The notes: generated by a model from the sequence alone, not told the origin. Positions 34,460-42,891 are shown, counted from the first letter of the stretch. The stretch: 64,000 nt of DNA from Pseudanabaena sp. PCC 7367 (GCF_000317065.1 NC_019701.1:868001-932000), one strand, 5' to 3'. A program made the numbers and translations.

Positions 34460-35380
34460 TTAGTTCTGTCGATCCTGGCGATCGCCCCCACTATTAAGCA
34501 TCTCCATTGCCATCACCAGGCTTAGCTTCATGCGCTCAAACGCTGCCGCCAAAACCCCAATCTCGTCATGGGAATCCTGCTGGAACTTAGAATCCATTTT
34601 GCCAGTGCTGACATCCTGAGCCACTGCCGCCATGCGATTGAGGGGACTAATTACGGCCTTCCGCAACATGATATTAATGGCCAAGATAATGATGGCAAAC
34701 ACAATACAAACAGTTAGCAGCACTAGAAACAACACATTTTGAGCAGTTTTAAAAATTTCTGCCGCTGGCACAGAAATGATCTGGGCACCGACAATTTCAT
34801 TCAGTTGCCAACCAAAGCCATTTTGATCGCCATAGGTAGCAATCTGGCTGGCTGGGGCAGCTTCCGGCGTACTATGGCAGCGCAAACAGGTTTCTTGGAC
34901 AATTTTAATGGGGCGGGCAATGTAGTACAAATTGCCACTAGGTAGCGATCGGTTACCCCTTAACTCTTTCAGGCTGTCATTTTCACGGAAACTATTTACC
35001 AGCTCAGTTTCAAATGGGTCAGCTTTATCCCGCAGATTAGTAGGATTTAAAGTTGCTTCCTTATAGAAAAAATCTCGATATTCCGGATCGCTGCGGAAAT
35101 ACTCAAACACCTCTCTGGCTGAATACCCTGGCACGGTTTCCGGCAAAAAATCGTCTTCTACTTCCAATCTTGGCGCTAGCTCTGGATTAACCTGATCGTT
35201 GGTATATTGGCGCACCGCATTCATGGTTTGAATCAAGATCGAAGCCTTGAGGGAGATCTGATCAGCAGCATTGCGACTGAGAATGACAGACAAAGCGGTG
35301 CCGCTGAGCAAAATGCCGATCAAAAACACACCAATCAGCAGCAAATTGAATTTTGAACCTAGCCTGAGATTTTTTAGCAT
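34460..35380 (-). CDS. Tll0287-like haem-binding sensor domain with HAMP, no output domain
   Basis: It has 306 residues. One transmembrane helix (about 13-35), an extracytoplasmic Tll0287-like (DUF3365) domain with a c-type haem site CLRCH at residues 165-169, a second transmembrane helix (about 217-240) and a HAMP domain (ISPLNRMAAVAQDVSTGKMD). It ends shortly after HAMP (MAMEMLNSGGD). No kinase, cyclase or methyl-accepting domain follows, so the signal must pass to a partner. Family members sense redox or gas. A kinase in trans, such as 32327-33433, is possible but unproven. Confidence 0.85.
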   Translation of the reverse strand: MLKNLRLGSKFNLLLIGVFLIGILLSGTALSVILSRNAADQISLKASILIQTMNAVRQYTNDQVNPELAPRLEVEDDFLPETVPGYSAREVFEYFRSDPEYRDFFYKEATLNPTNLRDKADPFETELVNSFRENDSLKELRGNRSLPSGNLYYIARPIKIVQETCLRCHSTPEAAPASQIATYGDQNGFGWQLNEIVGAQIISVPAAEIFKTAQNVLFLVLLTVCIVFAIIILAINIMLRKAVISPLNRMAAVAQDVSTGKMDSKFQQDSHDEIGVLAAAFERMKLSLVMAMEMLNSGGDRQDRQN

Positions 35381-36130
35381 TTTTTGCTTTTGCCAAACTT
35401 TAAGTATTTTATGCCATGCAACTGAAGTTGTAGAGCATCAAACATAATCGTTGATTAGACCGCGAAACCGAAAATCATCACTCAACCAAAGTTAAAGTTA
35501 TGGGGGATTGAAATTAAGGTAGAAGCTCTTATCGATCGAGCAAGCACCAATCATAATCTTGGTGGTCGAATATTGGACTTGAAATTATGATTACCTGGCC
35601 TGGCTCAATCTGATGAATTTTAGATTATGTGATTATCTCTGCATAGTTTTTTGCATCTGCTTTAATAATGTATACCCAATAACTGATGTAGCTACTTTAT
35701 TTACAGCTTCTTAATGGATTGGCATGGATTGGCATAGATTGGCATAGCTCGACATGGTTAATAATGATTAATACAATTAACGATCGCTATTTAGCCTCCC
35801 TGATCTAGTGCCCTTTATCTAAATGATAGAAGCAGAGCTTTTTAGCCGCAAAGGCATCATGCGTCAGCCTCGCCCTGATCGCCAAAAAATATGATTTCAT
35901 CTGTCAGGTCTAACCCTAAGTCTGGTAATCCAGATTACAAATATAAAATTAACTAACAAAAGGTTTCATCTCGATCGCATCAAAATATATAGTTACCTTA
36001 ACGAAACTATGGGGTTTTTAGGTGATTTCTAGCCACGACAAGCTAGGGGGGACAAAGAGCCGTCGAACTCAGGTTAGTTTAACTATTCCCTTTAATTACC
36101 TCTTAATCACCTGATCTGATACCTGCCAGT
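35381..36130. other. 750-base spacer with a possible structured leader
   Basis: No gene. Three near-identical ATTGGCAT(G/A)G units stand at about 35717-35747. At 36029-36046 a CTAGC/GCTAG hairpin with loop CACGACAA is followed by a G6 run and AGCCGTCGAACTCAGG, ahead of the PhnD-like gene; this could be a structured 5' leader but matches nothing that I recognise. Confidence 0.4.
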
Positions 36131-37003
36131 ATGCTTTCTAGAAGAAGATTACTCTATTTGCAATTAGGGCTACTCCTGAGCGCAGCCTGTAGTGGCCAAG
36201 ACGTATACATCCCCGATAAGTTTAGTATTGGGGTAGTTAGCTATGGCGAAGGGGCGCGATCGCTGGATCAATACACCCGGTTCAAGGAATATTTAGAAGG
36301 ACAACTCAAAAGCATCATTGAGCTAGAACCAGCCCTGAATGAAGTTAAAGCCCTAGAGCAAATCCAACGGCGGCTGTGGTCTTTGGTGTTTGCCCCGCCT
36401 GGTTTGGCAGCTTTGGCGATCGCCGACGCACAATACATCCCGCTGTTTGCAATGGAGGGAGCAGTTAATCTGCGATCTTTGTTAGTGGTGCTCAATGACA
36501 GCCCCTATGAGCAATTGGGCGATCTCAATGGTGAAGTGGTAGCGCTGGGGCAACGGGGTTCGGCCACTGGCTACTATTTACCAATCTATGATCTCTATGG
36601 GCTTACCCTGAAGGAAGTAGTATTTGGCTCTACGCCCCAGGCAATTTTAGACTTGGTTGATCGGGGTCAAGCAGCAGCAGGAGCCCTGTCCAAGGAAGAA
36701 TTTGAGCAGCAAAAGAGTAAGTTTGACGCGCAGCGCTTTCGGATTTTGCATACCAGTGCCCAAACGATCCCTCCCGGTGCCGTGTTGATTGGGCCTGATG
36801 TCGATCGCAATCGTCAGGTCGAAATTGAACGCGCGATGCAAGCCGCCCCGCCAGCGATCATTTCCGAAGCTGGTTATATTGCTAATTCGTCAGCCGCCAA
36901 CTATGACTTTTTGATTGAGGTGGTCAAACGAGTCCAGCCGATCGTAACCCGCATTCGCCAGCAACCAGCTCCCCTATATGAAGAGAAAGAAGGACAGGTC
37001 TAA
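36131..37003 (+). CDS. PhnD-like substrate-binding lipoprotein
   Basis: It has 290 residues. MLSRRRLLYLQLGLLLSAAC has a twin basic start and a lipobox ending at Cys20 (LSAAC), so it is a membrane-anchored periplasmic lipoprotein. The body is the PhnD/phosphonate-type periplasmic binding fold (IGVVSYGEGARSLDQYTRFK, LWSLVFAPPGLAALAIADAQ, LNGEVVALGQRGSATGYYLP). No transporter permease or ATPase gene lies nearby, so the transport partner is unknown; similar orphan proteins act as sensors for kinases. Substrate not identified. Confidence 0.8.
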   Translation: MLSRRRLLYLQLGLLLSAACSGQDVYIPDKFSIGVVSYGEGARSLDQYTRFKEYLEGQLKSIIELEPALNEVKALEQIQRRLWSLVFAPPGLAALAIADAQYIPLFAMEGAVNLRSLLVVLNDSPYEQLGDLNGEVVALGQRGSATGYYLPIYDLYGLTLKEVVFGSTPQAILDLVDRGQAAAGALSKEEFEQQKSKFDAQRFRILHTSAQTIPPGAVLIGPDVDRNRQVEIERAMQAAPPAIISEAGYIANSSAANYDFLIEVVKRVQPIVTRIRQQPAPLYEEKEGQV

Positions 37004-37407
37004 GCCTTAATGAGCAATCAAGAAAAAAACTGTCTTTGCCTGCTATTTAGGGCTAAAGTTGAAATGTAGGCATATCTGGTATCAAAGGCTACGTTTTATC
37101 AAAAGCGGCGCGATCGATTTTAGCCTAATTTAATTTAACTCGGATTTGGCTCAATATTTCTGCTCCCCAGCCTTCTTCAATATGAGGCTAAGCTAGTAAT
37201 AGGGATTAGTTCGACAAGCAGATGGTGGGTAGCTACGCGATCGATACTTTACCTCAGTTTCTGCTCTAATTTTTAACCTGGTCGATTAGTCGCACCAATT
37301 TTAACTTAATATTTCAGGCTGCAACTTGAATTGGGCATCACCAAAAATCAGCATAAATATCAATCCTAAAAAATATCAATATTGAATTTAGATCAACCTA
37401 GTGGGTT
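37004..37407. other. Spacer, no gene seen
   Basis: 404 bases between the PhnD-like gene and the prenyltransferase; HIP1-like sites only. No hairpin stands out. Confidence 0.3.
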
Positions 37408-38307
37408 ATGACCGTTATTGAAACCGAGTCTAATTTTGAAAAGATTATTCGTTTACTGCGTTGGAATAAGCCGGCTGGCAGATTGATTCTAATGGTGCCA
37501 GGTCTGTGGGCGCTGGTGCTGGCAGCGATCGCCCAAGAGCAGTTTCCCCCCTTAGATTTATTACTAGTAGTTGTAACTGGGACATTGGCCACCAGCGGCG
37601 CGGGCTGCGTGATCAATGATCTATGGGATCGAGACCTTGATTCCCAGGTAGAACGTACTCTGACCAGGCCATTAGCAGCCCAATCACTCTCTATTACTGT
37701 GGCCGTGGTAGTGCTGGTGATTGCGGCTTTGTGTGGATTGTTTCTAGCCACTTACTTGAACTGGTTAGGTTTCTGGCTGTGTGTGGCTGCCGTGCCAGTG
37801 ATCGCCATTTATCCAGCCTGCAAGCGGTTTTTCCCCGTGCCCCAATTGGTTTTATCAATCGCATGGGGGTTTGCCGTACTAATTCCCTGGGCCGCTTCTA
37901 CGGGCACAATTAGCACCAATACCTGGCTGCTGTGGGGAGCTACGCTATCCTGGACAATGGGTTTTGATACAGTCTATGCCCTCAGCGATCGCCCCGATGA
38001 TCTGCGGATTGGGGTTAAATCCAGTGCTATTTTTTTCGGGGATTATGTGCAACTAGCGATCGCCACCTTCTTTGCAATTACTGCCATATTATTGATTGCG
38101 GTGGGTTGGCAAATGCACCTGGGCGTTGGCTTCTATGTGGCCTGTGCGATCGCCACCGCTGTTTGGGGCTGGCAATATGCCAAACTAACTGAGCCAGAAA
38201 TTCATAGCCGCACCTATCAACAAATCTTTGGTCAAAATGTCTGGATTGGCTTTATTCTGCTGGCTGGTATGCTGAGTGCCTACTTGCTAAACTTAAGAAT
38301 ATGGTAA
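37408..38307 (+). CDS. UbiA-family 4-hydroxybenzoate polyprenyltransferase (plastoquinone route)
   Basis: It has 299 residues and about eight to nine transmembrane helices. The first prenyl-diphosphate/Mg2+ motif is NDLWDRDLDSQVERT (NDxxDxxxD), the second is YALSDRPDDLRIGVKSSAIF. In cyanobacteria this family attaches a solanesyl chain to 4-hydroxybenzoate in plastoquinone synthesis (Synechocystis Slr0926). The opening WNKPAGRLILMVPGLWAL is typical. Inner or thylakoid membrane. cp12 follows 76 bases later on the same strand. Confidence 0.9.
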   Translation: MTVIETESNFEKIIRLLRWNKPAGRLILMVPGLWALVLAAIAQEQFPPLDLLLVVVTGTLATSGAGCVINDLWDRDLDSQVERTLTRPLAAQSLSITVAVVVLVIAALCGLFLATYLNWLGFWLCVAAVPVIAIYPACKRFFPVPQLVLSIAWGFAVLIPWAASTGTISTNTWLLWGATLSWTMGFDTVYALSDRPDDLRIGVKSSAIFFGDYVQLAIATFFAITAILLIAVGWQMHLGVGFYVACAIATAVWGWQYAKLTEPEIHSRTYQQIFGQNVWIGFILLAGMLSAYLLNLRIW

Positions 38308-38383
38308 GGTTTTCCGACCATAGAAGCACTTGTTTGATTAGGTATATCTGCTAGCATAGCTAATAGCGTGATTTGTTATATCC

Positions 38384-38605
38384 ATGAGCAACATCCAAAA
38401 CAAAATCCAAGAAGAACTCGAAAGCGCCAGGGAAGCCTGTGATACCACTGGTGCTGATTCTAAAGAATGTGCAGCCGCCTGGGATGCCGTGGAAGAGCTT
38501 CAAGCTGAAGCCTCTCACCAACGTGAAGAAAAGCCCAAGAATTCTCTTGAGCAATTCTGCGACGATAATCCCGATGCTGCCGAGTGCCGTGTGTATGATG
38601 ACTAG
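38384..38605 (+). CDS. cp12: CP12, redox regulator of the Calvin cycle
   Basis: It has 73 residues. CP12 is an intrinsically disordered protein that binds GAPDH and phosphoribulokinase in the dark. The AWDAVEEL motif (32-39) and both Cys pairs (Cys19/Cys29 and Cys59/Cys68) are present. The C-terminus (ECRVYDD) docks into GAPDH. A 7-bp hairpin (38601-38617, ACTAGTT/AACTAGT) overlaps the stop codon. An ATG at 38439 in another frame is a shadow. Confidence 0.96.
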   Translation: MSNIQNKIQEELESAREACDTTGADSKECAAAWDAVEELQAEASHQREEKPKNSLEQFCDDNPDAAECRVYDD

Positions 38606-39207
38606 TTTTCAACTAGTTAGTAGATTATGTCTGAATTATTAGGGATTATTAGGCTGTATTATTAGGCTATTAGGTAACTCTAGGTTAAGGATTTATATAT
38701 ACAAGTTAAGTGTGAAGTCTAGCTCCCGCTTATTAGTTGTATAGCCTTAATTTCAGGTAGCGATCGACTTTGTCACCTTGGCTGACAGTAAGTTCATCTT
38801 AATAACTGATTAAATAACTGATTAGCTCTTAATGACTAACCAGGAATTCAATCTTCTAGGTAATTTTCAAACAGCATAGTTTTTTCAAGTTTATTGACTG
38901 ATATAGGTTAATTGACACAGGTTACACCTAGTTATTTCTAGGCTGCTTTGCCAACTCAAACCGATAGATCTAAACTGAAGATTTCTGGCATTCATCATGA
39001 AGAGTCACCCTATAATCGGGGTGGCTTTTCGATTTTATGGCCAATTTTTAATTCGCAAACAGGCATTGATTGATGTACAATAATATAGCTTGCGGATTAG
39101 CTGTGCTTGCATAATAATGCATAAATCTAGTTGTCATAGGCGATCGAACCTGCCACTAGATTTAGCACTAGACTTAAAAATAAATTGGTTAGGAGGGGTA
39201 AGAGAAT
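38606..39207. other. Spacer with repeats and a distal terminator
   Basis: 602 bases. TATTAGG-type units recur near 38638-38672. No gene is seen. A plus-strand terminator is placed at 39003-39030, 400 bases past cp12, which leaves room for an untranslated RNA or a long 3' end (see finding). AGGAGGGGTAAGAGAAT before 39208 is the next gene's ribosome-binding site. Confidence 0.45.
39003..39030 (+). terminator. Intrinsic terminator
   Basis: AGTCACCC (39003-39010) pairs fully (one G-U) with GGGTGGCT (39019-39026), followed by TTTTCGATTTT. This is one of the cleanest terminators in the window. Confidence 0.8.
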
Positions 39208-39966
39208 ATGGCGATAATTGTCCTAAAAGCCTGGTATGTCCCAGAATACGAGCCACTCTCTGCCCTGATCCAACGCCCCTATGATCTACGCTTGGCCAAA
39301 AACAGCCTGCTGAAGTCAGCTTTGCGAGCAGATTTTTTGGATGAAAGCAATGTGGTGAGCAAGACGGAGTGGTTTCAGCGTTATTTGGCAGGCGAGGCGA
39401 TCGAATTTTATATCGAAGGTAGCGGTAGTTATGTAATTGCCAACATTGACCTGATCAGCCATGAGATCTATTTCACCAAGCGCGATATTCTCTCTAGCCT
39501 AGATCCAACCCTCTTCTTTAGCTATCAACTAGAGCAGCCTGGCTCCAGTGAGGTGATCCGCGAAGCCCTGGAGCAGGTGATGGATGGCATTAATCAAAAA
39601 TCACGGATCCCACTCAAGCTAGAACAATCGTTTCGCCTTAGTGATGAACCAATTAAACTCAAAAGCTCGCTGATGTCGCGCCTTAAGCGTAGTTTGCTCT
39701 ATATTGCCGACACCACACCGATCGCCTATACCGCTGCAGAGCCCTCCTTACCGCTGCTGAGCCCAATGGTCTGTGTGGAGGTGGGTTATGCCCTGCAAGC
39801 AAAGAGCCATGAACAAATTATGTTGATCCAGCTTGGCGATCAGGGTAGTCCGTTTCCGTTTGATTTGCCCATGCATCAACGATTGATTGTAAAAGATAAG
39901 AAAGATCTGGTGAAGCAATTACCAGGGGCGATCGCCAAGCATTTAAAAAGATTTAACTTGTTTTAG
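39208..39966 (+). CDS. Conserved cyanobacterial protein with TIR/deoxyribosyltransferase-like C-terminus
   Basis: It has 252 residues, full length (ATG with AGGAGG ahead). The opening MAIIVLKAWYVPEYEPLSAL and FYIEGSGSYVIANIDLISHE resemble a cyanobacteria-wide family that I know only as hypothetical. The C-terminal ~100 residues read like a TIR-like/nucleoside 2-deoxyribosyltransferase fold: LLYIADTTPIAYTAAEP, then VCVEVGYALQAKSHEQIMLI with the characteristic Glu in VEVGYAL, and FPFDLPMHQRLIV. Those folds bind nucleotides or NAD. This is inference; the family may have another role. Confidence 0.6.
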   Translation: MAIIVLKAWYVPEYEPLSALIQRPYDLRLAKNSLLKSALRADFLDESNVVSKTEWFQRYLAGEAIEFYIEGSGSYVIANIDLISHEIYFTKRDILSSLDPTLFFSYQLEQPGSSEVIREALEQVMDGINQKSRIPLKLEQSFRLSDEPIKLKSSLMSRLKRSLLYIADTTPIAYTAAEPSLPLLSPMVCVEVGYALQAKSHEQIMLIQLGDQGSPFPFDLPMHQRLIVKDKKDLVKQLPGAIAKHLKRFNLF

Positions 39967-40008
39967 CCTTTTGCCCAAAGTCTATGTCTGTGAGTGAACT
40001 GTCTAAAA

Positions 40009-40278
40009 TTATAATTTTCTAATTTCCTGATCGTATTGCTCATGTGAACCAATCCAATACCAAGATATGCCATCCGATCCTAATTCTCCCAAAGCGCGAA
40101 ATTTGCGACCGATCCGAATAGAATAAATTTGTTTTTCTTTATGAACTTGCTTAAACCTAAGACTTTTATGGCGAGGATCCTTTTGCCAGAGTAGATAGTT
40201 TTTTCGAGCAAGATCTTGAACTGGTTTAGGAAGTTGAGCAAGGAGATCACGGAAAGCCTGGTTTGTTCTAGATTTCAT
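40009..40278 (-). CDS. RelE/ParE-superfamily toxin (mRNA interferase-like)
   Basis: It has 89 residues from ATG 40278 (MKSRTNQAFRDLLAQLPKPV). FRDLLAQLPKPVQDLARKNY, HKSLRFKQVHKEKQIYSIRI and GRKFRALGEL, ending in SWYWIGSHEQYDQEI, fit the cyanobacterial RelE/ParE-type (HigB/YoeB-related) toxin. The ATG overlaps the stop of the upstream gene as ATGA (4 bases), so the two are translationally coupled with the antitoxin first, as usual for type II modules. A start at 40362 would force 84 bases of overlap and is unlikely. Toxin activity (mRNA cleavage or gyrase) is not determined. Confidence 0.85.
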   Translation of the reverse strand: MKSRTNQAFRDLLAQLPKPVQDLARKNYLLWQKDPRHKSLRFKQVHKEKQIYSIRIGRKFRALGELGSDGISWYWIGSHEQYDQEIRKL

Positions 40279-40898
40279 TTGCCAGGTGGAAAAACTTCTT
40301 CTAGCGGCACAGTTCCGTTGATTGCAATATCTCGCCTTCCTGCCTCCAGCATACGATCCCACTGTTCATCAGTTGTATTGGCAAATTTACTTTCCCAGGT
40401 AAATTCATCAATGATTAACTCAAAATAATCTATTATCTCAGCCACTAGGGTGGGGTGATCGCCTTGGTTGGTCTTTTCATTAACTTGGGGAACATGGTGA
40501 TTAAGCAAATCAACGACAACATCTCTGATCGTGCCGATCGCGTTGCGGAGCTGATCAACCGAAACTCCTAGATCCAGATATTTCTCAATGAATCGATCCA
40601 GATAATGTTCTTCAAGTATTGAGGCGCTGCCAGACAGTAGAGAGTAGGTGACATATTGCAGAATACTCTCACCGTCATCCAAGCATAAATTTGTTTCTAT
40701 ATTGGTATGTACACTTTCACCAGCAATCTGATCAATTGCGAGTCGAAGAATTAGATCACTGCTTGTAGAAAGAGACTTTACCGCATCAAGGCGAGCATTT
40801 GCCGTTTGGCTAAGCTCATAGGCACGTTTTATTTCTGATTCATTCAGAAATCTATTCTGCTCTTTTGCAGCAGTAATACTTCGGGTCAAAACGTCCAT
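40275..40898 (-). CDS. Antitoxin with an N-terminal phycobiliprotein domain
   Basis: It has 207 residues. Residues 1-165 align with phycocyanin/allophycocyanin beta subunits: DVLTRSITAAKEQNRFLNE, a helix with NARLDAVKSLS, then CLDDGESILQYVTYSLLSGS, ASILEEHYLDRFIEKYLDLG and AEIIDYFELII. Cys72 matches the bilin-attaching Cys of the AAC(L/I)RD motif, and Asp75 matches its Asp, while Arg is replaced by Asp. The B-E helix loop is about 9 residues shorter than in CpcB, and the second CpcB bilin Cys is a His here (GDHPT). Residues 166-207 (WESKFANTTDEQWDRMLEA and VPLEEVFPPGK) resemble the toxin-wrapping tail of cyanobacterial antitoxins. The toxin gene overlaps by ATGA. I know of no described protein with this architecture. 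Confidence 0.8.
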   Translation of the reverse strand: MDVLTRSITAAKEQNRFLNESEIKRAYELSQTANARLDAVKSLSTSSDLILRLAIDQIAGESVHTNIETNLCLDDGESILQYVTYSLLSGSASILEEHYLDRFIEKYLDLGVSVDQLRNAIGTIRDVVVDLLNHHVPQVNEKTNQGDHPTLVAEIIDYFELIIDEFTWESKFANTTDEQWDRMLEAGRRDIAINGTVPLEEVFPPGK

Positions 40899-41096
40899 AG
40901 TTGTTAAGTTAAACTTCCTTGCTTATCTTATTATCGCTGATCCAAACTTAAGCATTTTAATCGCAAAGATATAAAGATTGGCAGGTTTCAAACCCAAGCT
41001 GATATATAAATAAATTTGTATATACGCTGTTAAGCCTTAAATCTTTAGCATAGAATGCACAAACGTCAGATTGTTGGCGTAAGGCGCTAAAATTAG
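40899..41096. promoter_or_regulatory. Divergent spacer between the toxin-antitoxin operon and thrC
   Basis: 198 bases carry the promoters of both directions; autoregulation of the antitoxin operon would be expected here. No clear operator palindrome is visible. Confidence 0.35.
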
Positions 41097-42221
41097 GTGG
41101 TAAAGGTGGTATTAACAGACGTGCTTTCAACCCATTTCGCTTTAAATTCAACGAATACAACATTTCAAGGTTGGCCAGGACTAATTCGTAAATATGCAAA
41201 GTATTTACCCGTCTCTGACCAGACCCCGGTAGTGACACTCCATGAGGGCAACACGCCGCTAATTCCGGTGCCAGCGATCAGCGATCGGGTGGGGCGAGAT
41301 GTCAAGGTATATGTGAAATATGATGGTCTTAACCCCACCGGCAGCTTCAAGGATCGGGGCATGACCATGGCGATCTCCAAAGCCAAAGAAGCTGGAGCCA
41401 CCACCGTAATTTGTGCTAGCACTGGCAATACTTCAGCGGCAGCAGCAGCCTATGCCAAGCGAGGTGGCCTACGCGCATTTGTGTTAATTCCCGATGGCAA
41501 GATAGCCCTGGGTAAATTGGGACAAGCGTTGATCTATGGCGCAGAAGTGATCGCCATCGATGGCAATTTTGATAAGGCGTTGGAATTGGTACGGCAGATG
41601 GCCGATCAATATCCCATTACCCTGGTTAACTCCATTAATCCTTACCGGATTGAAGGCCAAAAAACCGCTGCCTTTGAAGTGATTGAAGCCTTGGGCGAGG
41701 CTCCCGATTGGCTCTGTATTCCAGTGGGCAATGCGGGTAATATTACCGCCTATTGGACTGGGTTTAGGCAATATCAAGAAGCCGGAAAATCCCAAAAGCT
41801 GCCTCGGATGATGGGTTTCCAAGCCGCAGGCTCTGCGCCGATCGTCACCGGCAAAATGGTTGAACATCCCGAAACCGTGGCCACTGCCATTAGAATTGGC
41901 AATCCAGCTAATTGGACCAGGGCGATCGCCGTCCAAACCGAAAGCGGCGGTGCGTTTAATAGCGTCACTGACGAAGAGATCATGAATGCCTATCGAATCC
42001 TGGCGGGAGAGGAAGGTGTATTTTGTGAGCCTGCTAGTGCGGCCTCAGTGGCGGGATTACTAAAACTTAGCGATCAAGTACCCACCGGCGCAACGATCGT
42101 TTGTGTGCTAACTGGTAATGGCCTCAAAGATCCAGATGCCGCGATCAAGGGAGCAAATCAACATTTCCATCAAGGCATAGCCCCAGATCCGGCTAGCATT
42201 GCTAAAATCATGGGTTTTTAA
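41097..42221 (+). CDS. thrC: Threonine synthase
   Basis: It converts O-phosphohomoserine to threonine with pyridoxal phosphate. It has 374 residues. [13 protein letters not shown], then [20 protein letters not shown] with the PLP-binding Lys (in GSFKDRG), the glycine loop [13 protein letters not shown] and [13 protein letters not shown] are all present. The protein is of the short cyanobacterial/plant-like type. Starts near 41097 are GTG codons (41097, 41106); no strong Shine-Dalgarno sequence decides between them. Confidence 0.96.
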   Translation: MVKVVLTDVLSTHFALNSTNTTFQGWPGLIRKYAKYLPVSDQTPVVTLHEGNTPLIPVPAISDRVGRDVKVYVKYDGLNPTGSFKDRGMTMAISKAKEAGATTVICASTGNTSAAAAAYAKRGGLRAFVLIPDGKIALGKLGQALIYGAEVIAIDGNFDKALELVRQMADQYPITLVNSINPYRIEGQKTAAFEVIEALGEAPDWLCIPVGNAGNITAYWTGFRQYQEAGKSQKLPRMMGFQAAGSAPIVTGKMVEHPETVATAIRIGNPANWTRAIAVQTESGGAFNSVTDEEIMNAYRILAGEEGVFCEPASAASVAGLLKLSDQVPTGATIVCVLTGNGLKDPDAAIKGANQHFHQGIAPDPASIAKIMGF

Positions 42222-42230
42222 TCGTAGTTT

Positions 42231-42258
42231 ATTGAATATTGGATATTGAATATTGGAT
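42231..42258. repeat. Two perfect 14-bp tandem copies (ATTGAATATTGGAT)
   Basis: Units at 42231-42244 and 42245-42258, just after thrC. Confidence 0.85.
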
Positions 42259-42416
42259 TTTCTGAGTCACTTACTTTACGGTAATCCCCCTAAAGACTGA
42301 ACAATCAAACCGAGGGATTTGGCTAGAATACGAAGTAGTAAGGAACGGCTGCTAGAGTTGTGAGCCTGTTCGGAGCAAATCGATATTCTAAATACCAGGC
42401 AAATACCAGGAAGCTT

Positions 42417-42851
42417 ATGAGTACAACCGACGACATCGCAACAATTCTGCAAAAGACTTTTCATGTCAGCCTTGGTGCCACTGCTTCTCTTGTGGAGATG
42501 TTACAGGATCCTGAAAAGCGGACTGTGACAGTGGAAACGATGTTGAGTGATATTGACAAGTTTACGGCTGAACTCGCTGCGAAGGGCGCAGTCACTGAAG
42601 TAGAAGCACGTAATTTTGTGGATTCTTTTATTTCCGATCAAATCAATAAACCTGATGCACCTGCTGGCAGCACTGAAACAGGTGATGCGAGTGAGGCAAC
42701 TGTAGATACGGCAGCCAATGAAGTGGGCGATCGACCCGGTGCTGGTGATGAATCAGTAGAATCTGATATTAAAGATTTAACTGAGCAACTAGCAGCCTTG
42801 CGATCGGAATTGGAAAACATTCGCCAACAGGATGGTGATAGTAATTCCTAA
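42417..42851 (+). CDS. Phasin-like small acidic protein
   Basis: It has 144 residues from ATG 42417 (MSTTDDIATILQKTFHVSLG), with AGGA 8 bases ahead; a start at 42360 would add 19 poorly fitting residues. Predicted helices 5-70 (TASLVEMLQDPEKRTVTVET, AELAAKGAVTEVEARNFVDS), an acidic Ala/Gly-rich linker and a C-terminal coiled coil (IKDLTEQLAALRSELENIRQ). It resembles the phasin/PhaF-like regulator group; a role in granule or membrane association is only an inference. Confidence 0.6.
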   Translation: MSTTDDIATILQKTFHVSLGATASLVEMLQDPEKRTVTVETMLSDIDKFTAELAAKGAVTEVEARNFVDSFISDQINKPDAPAGSTETGDASEATVDTAANEVGDRPGAGDESVESDIKDLTEQLAALRSELENIRQQDGDSNS

Positions 42852-42891
42852 ATTTGCTGTTATTATTCCAATTACTTAGCGAGGGTAATAG

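Noticed and set aside
40279-40362. 28-residue N-terminal extension of the toxin
   Set aside because: It would overlap the antitoxin by 88 bases; the ATGA overlap and the family length (about 90) support the start at 40278.
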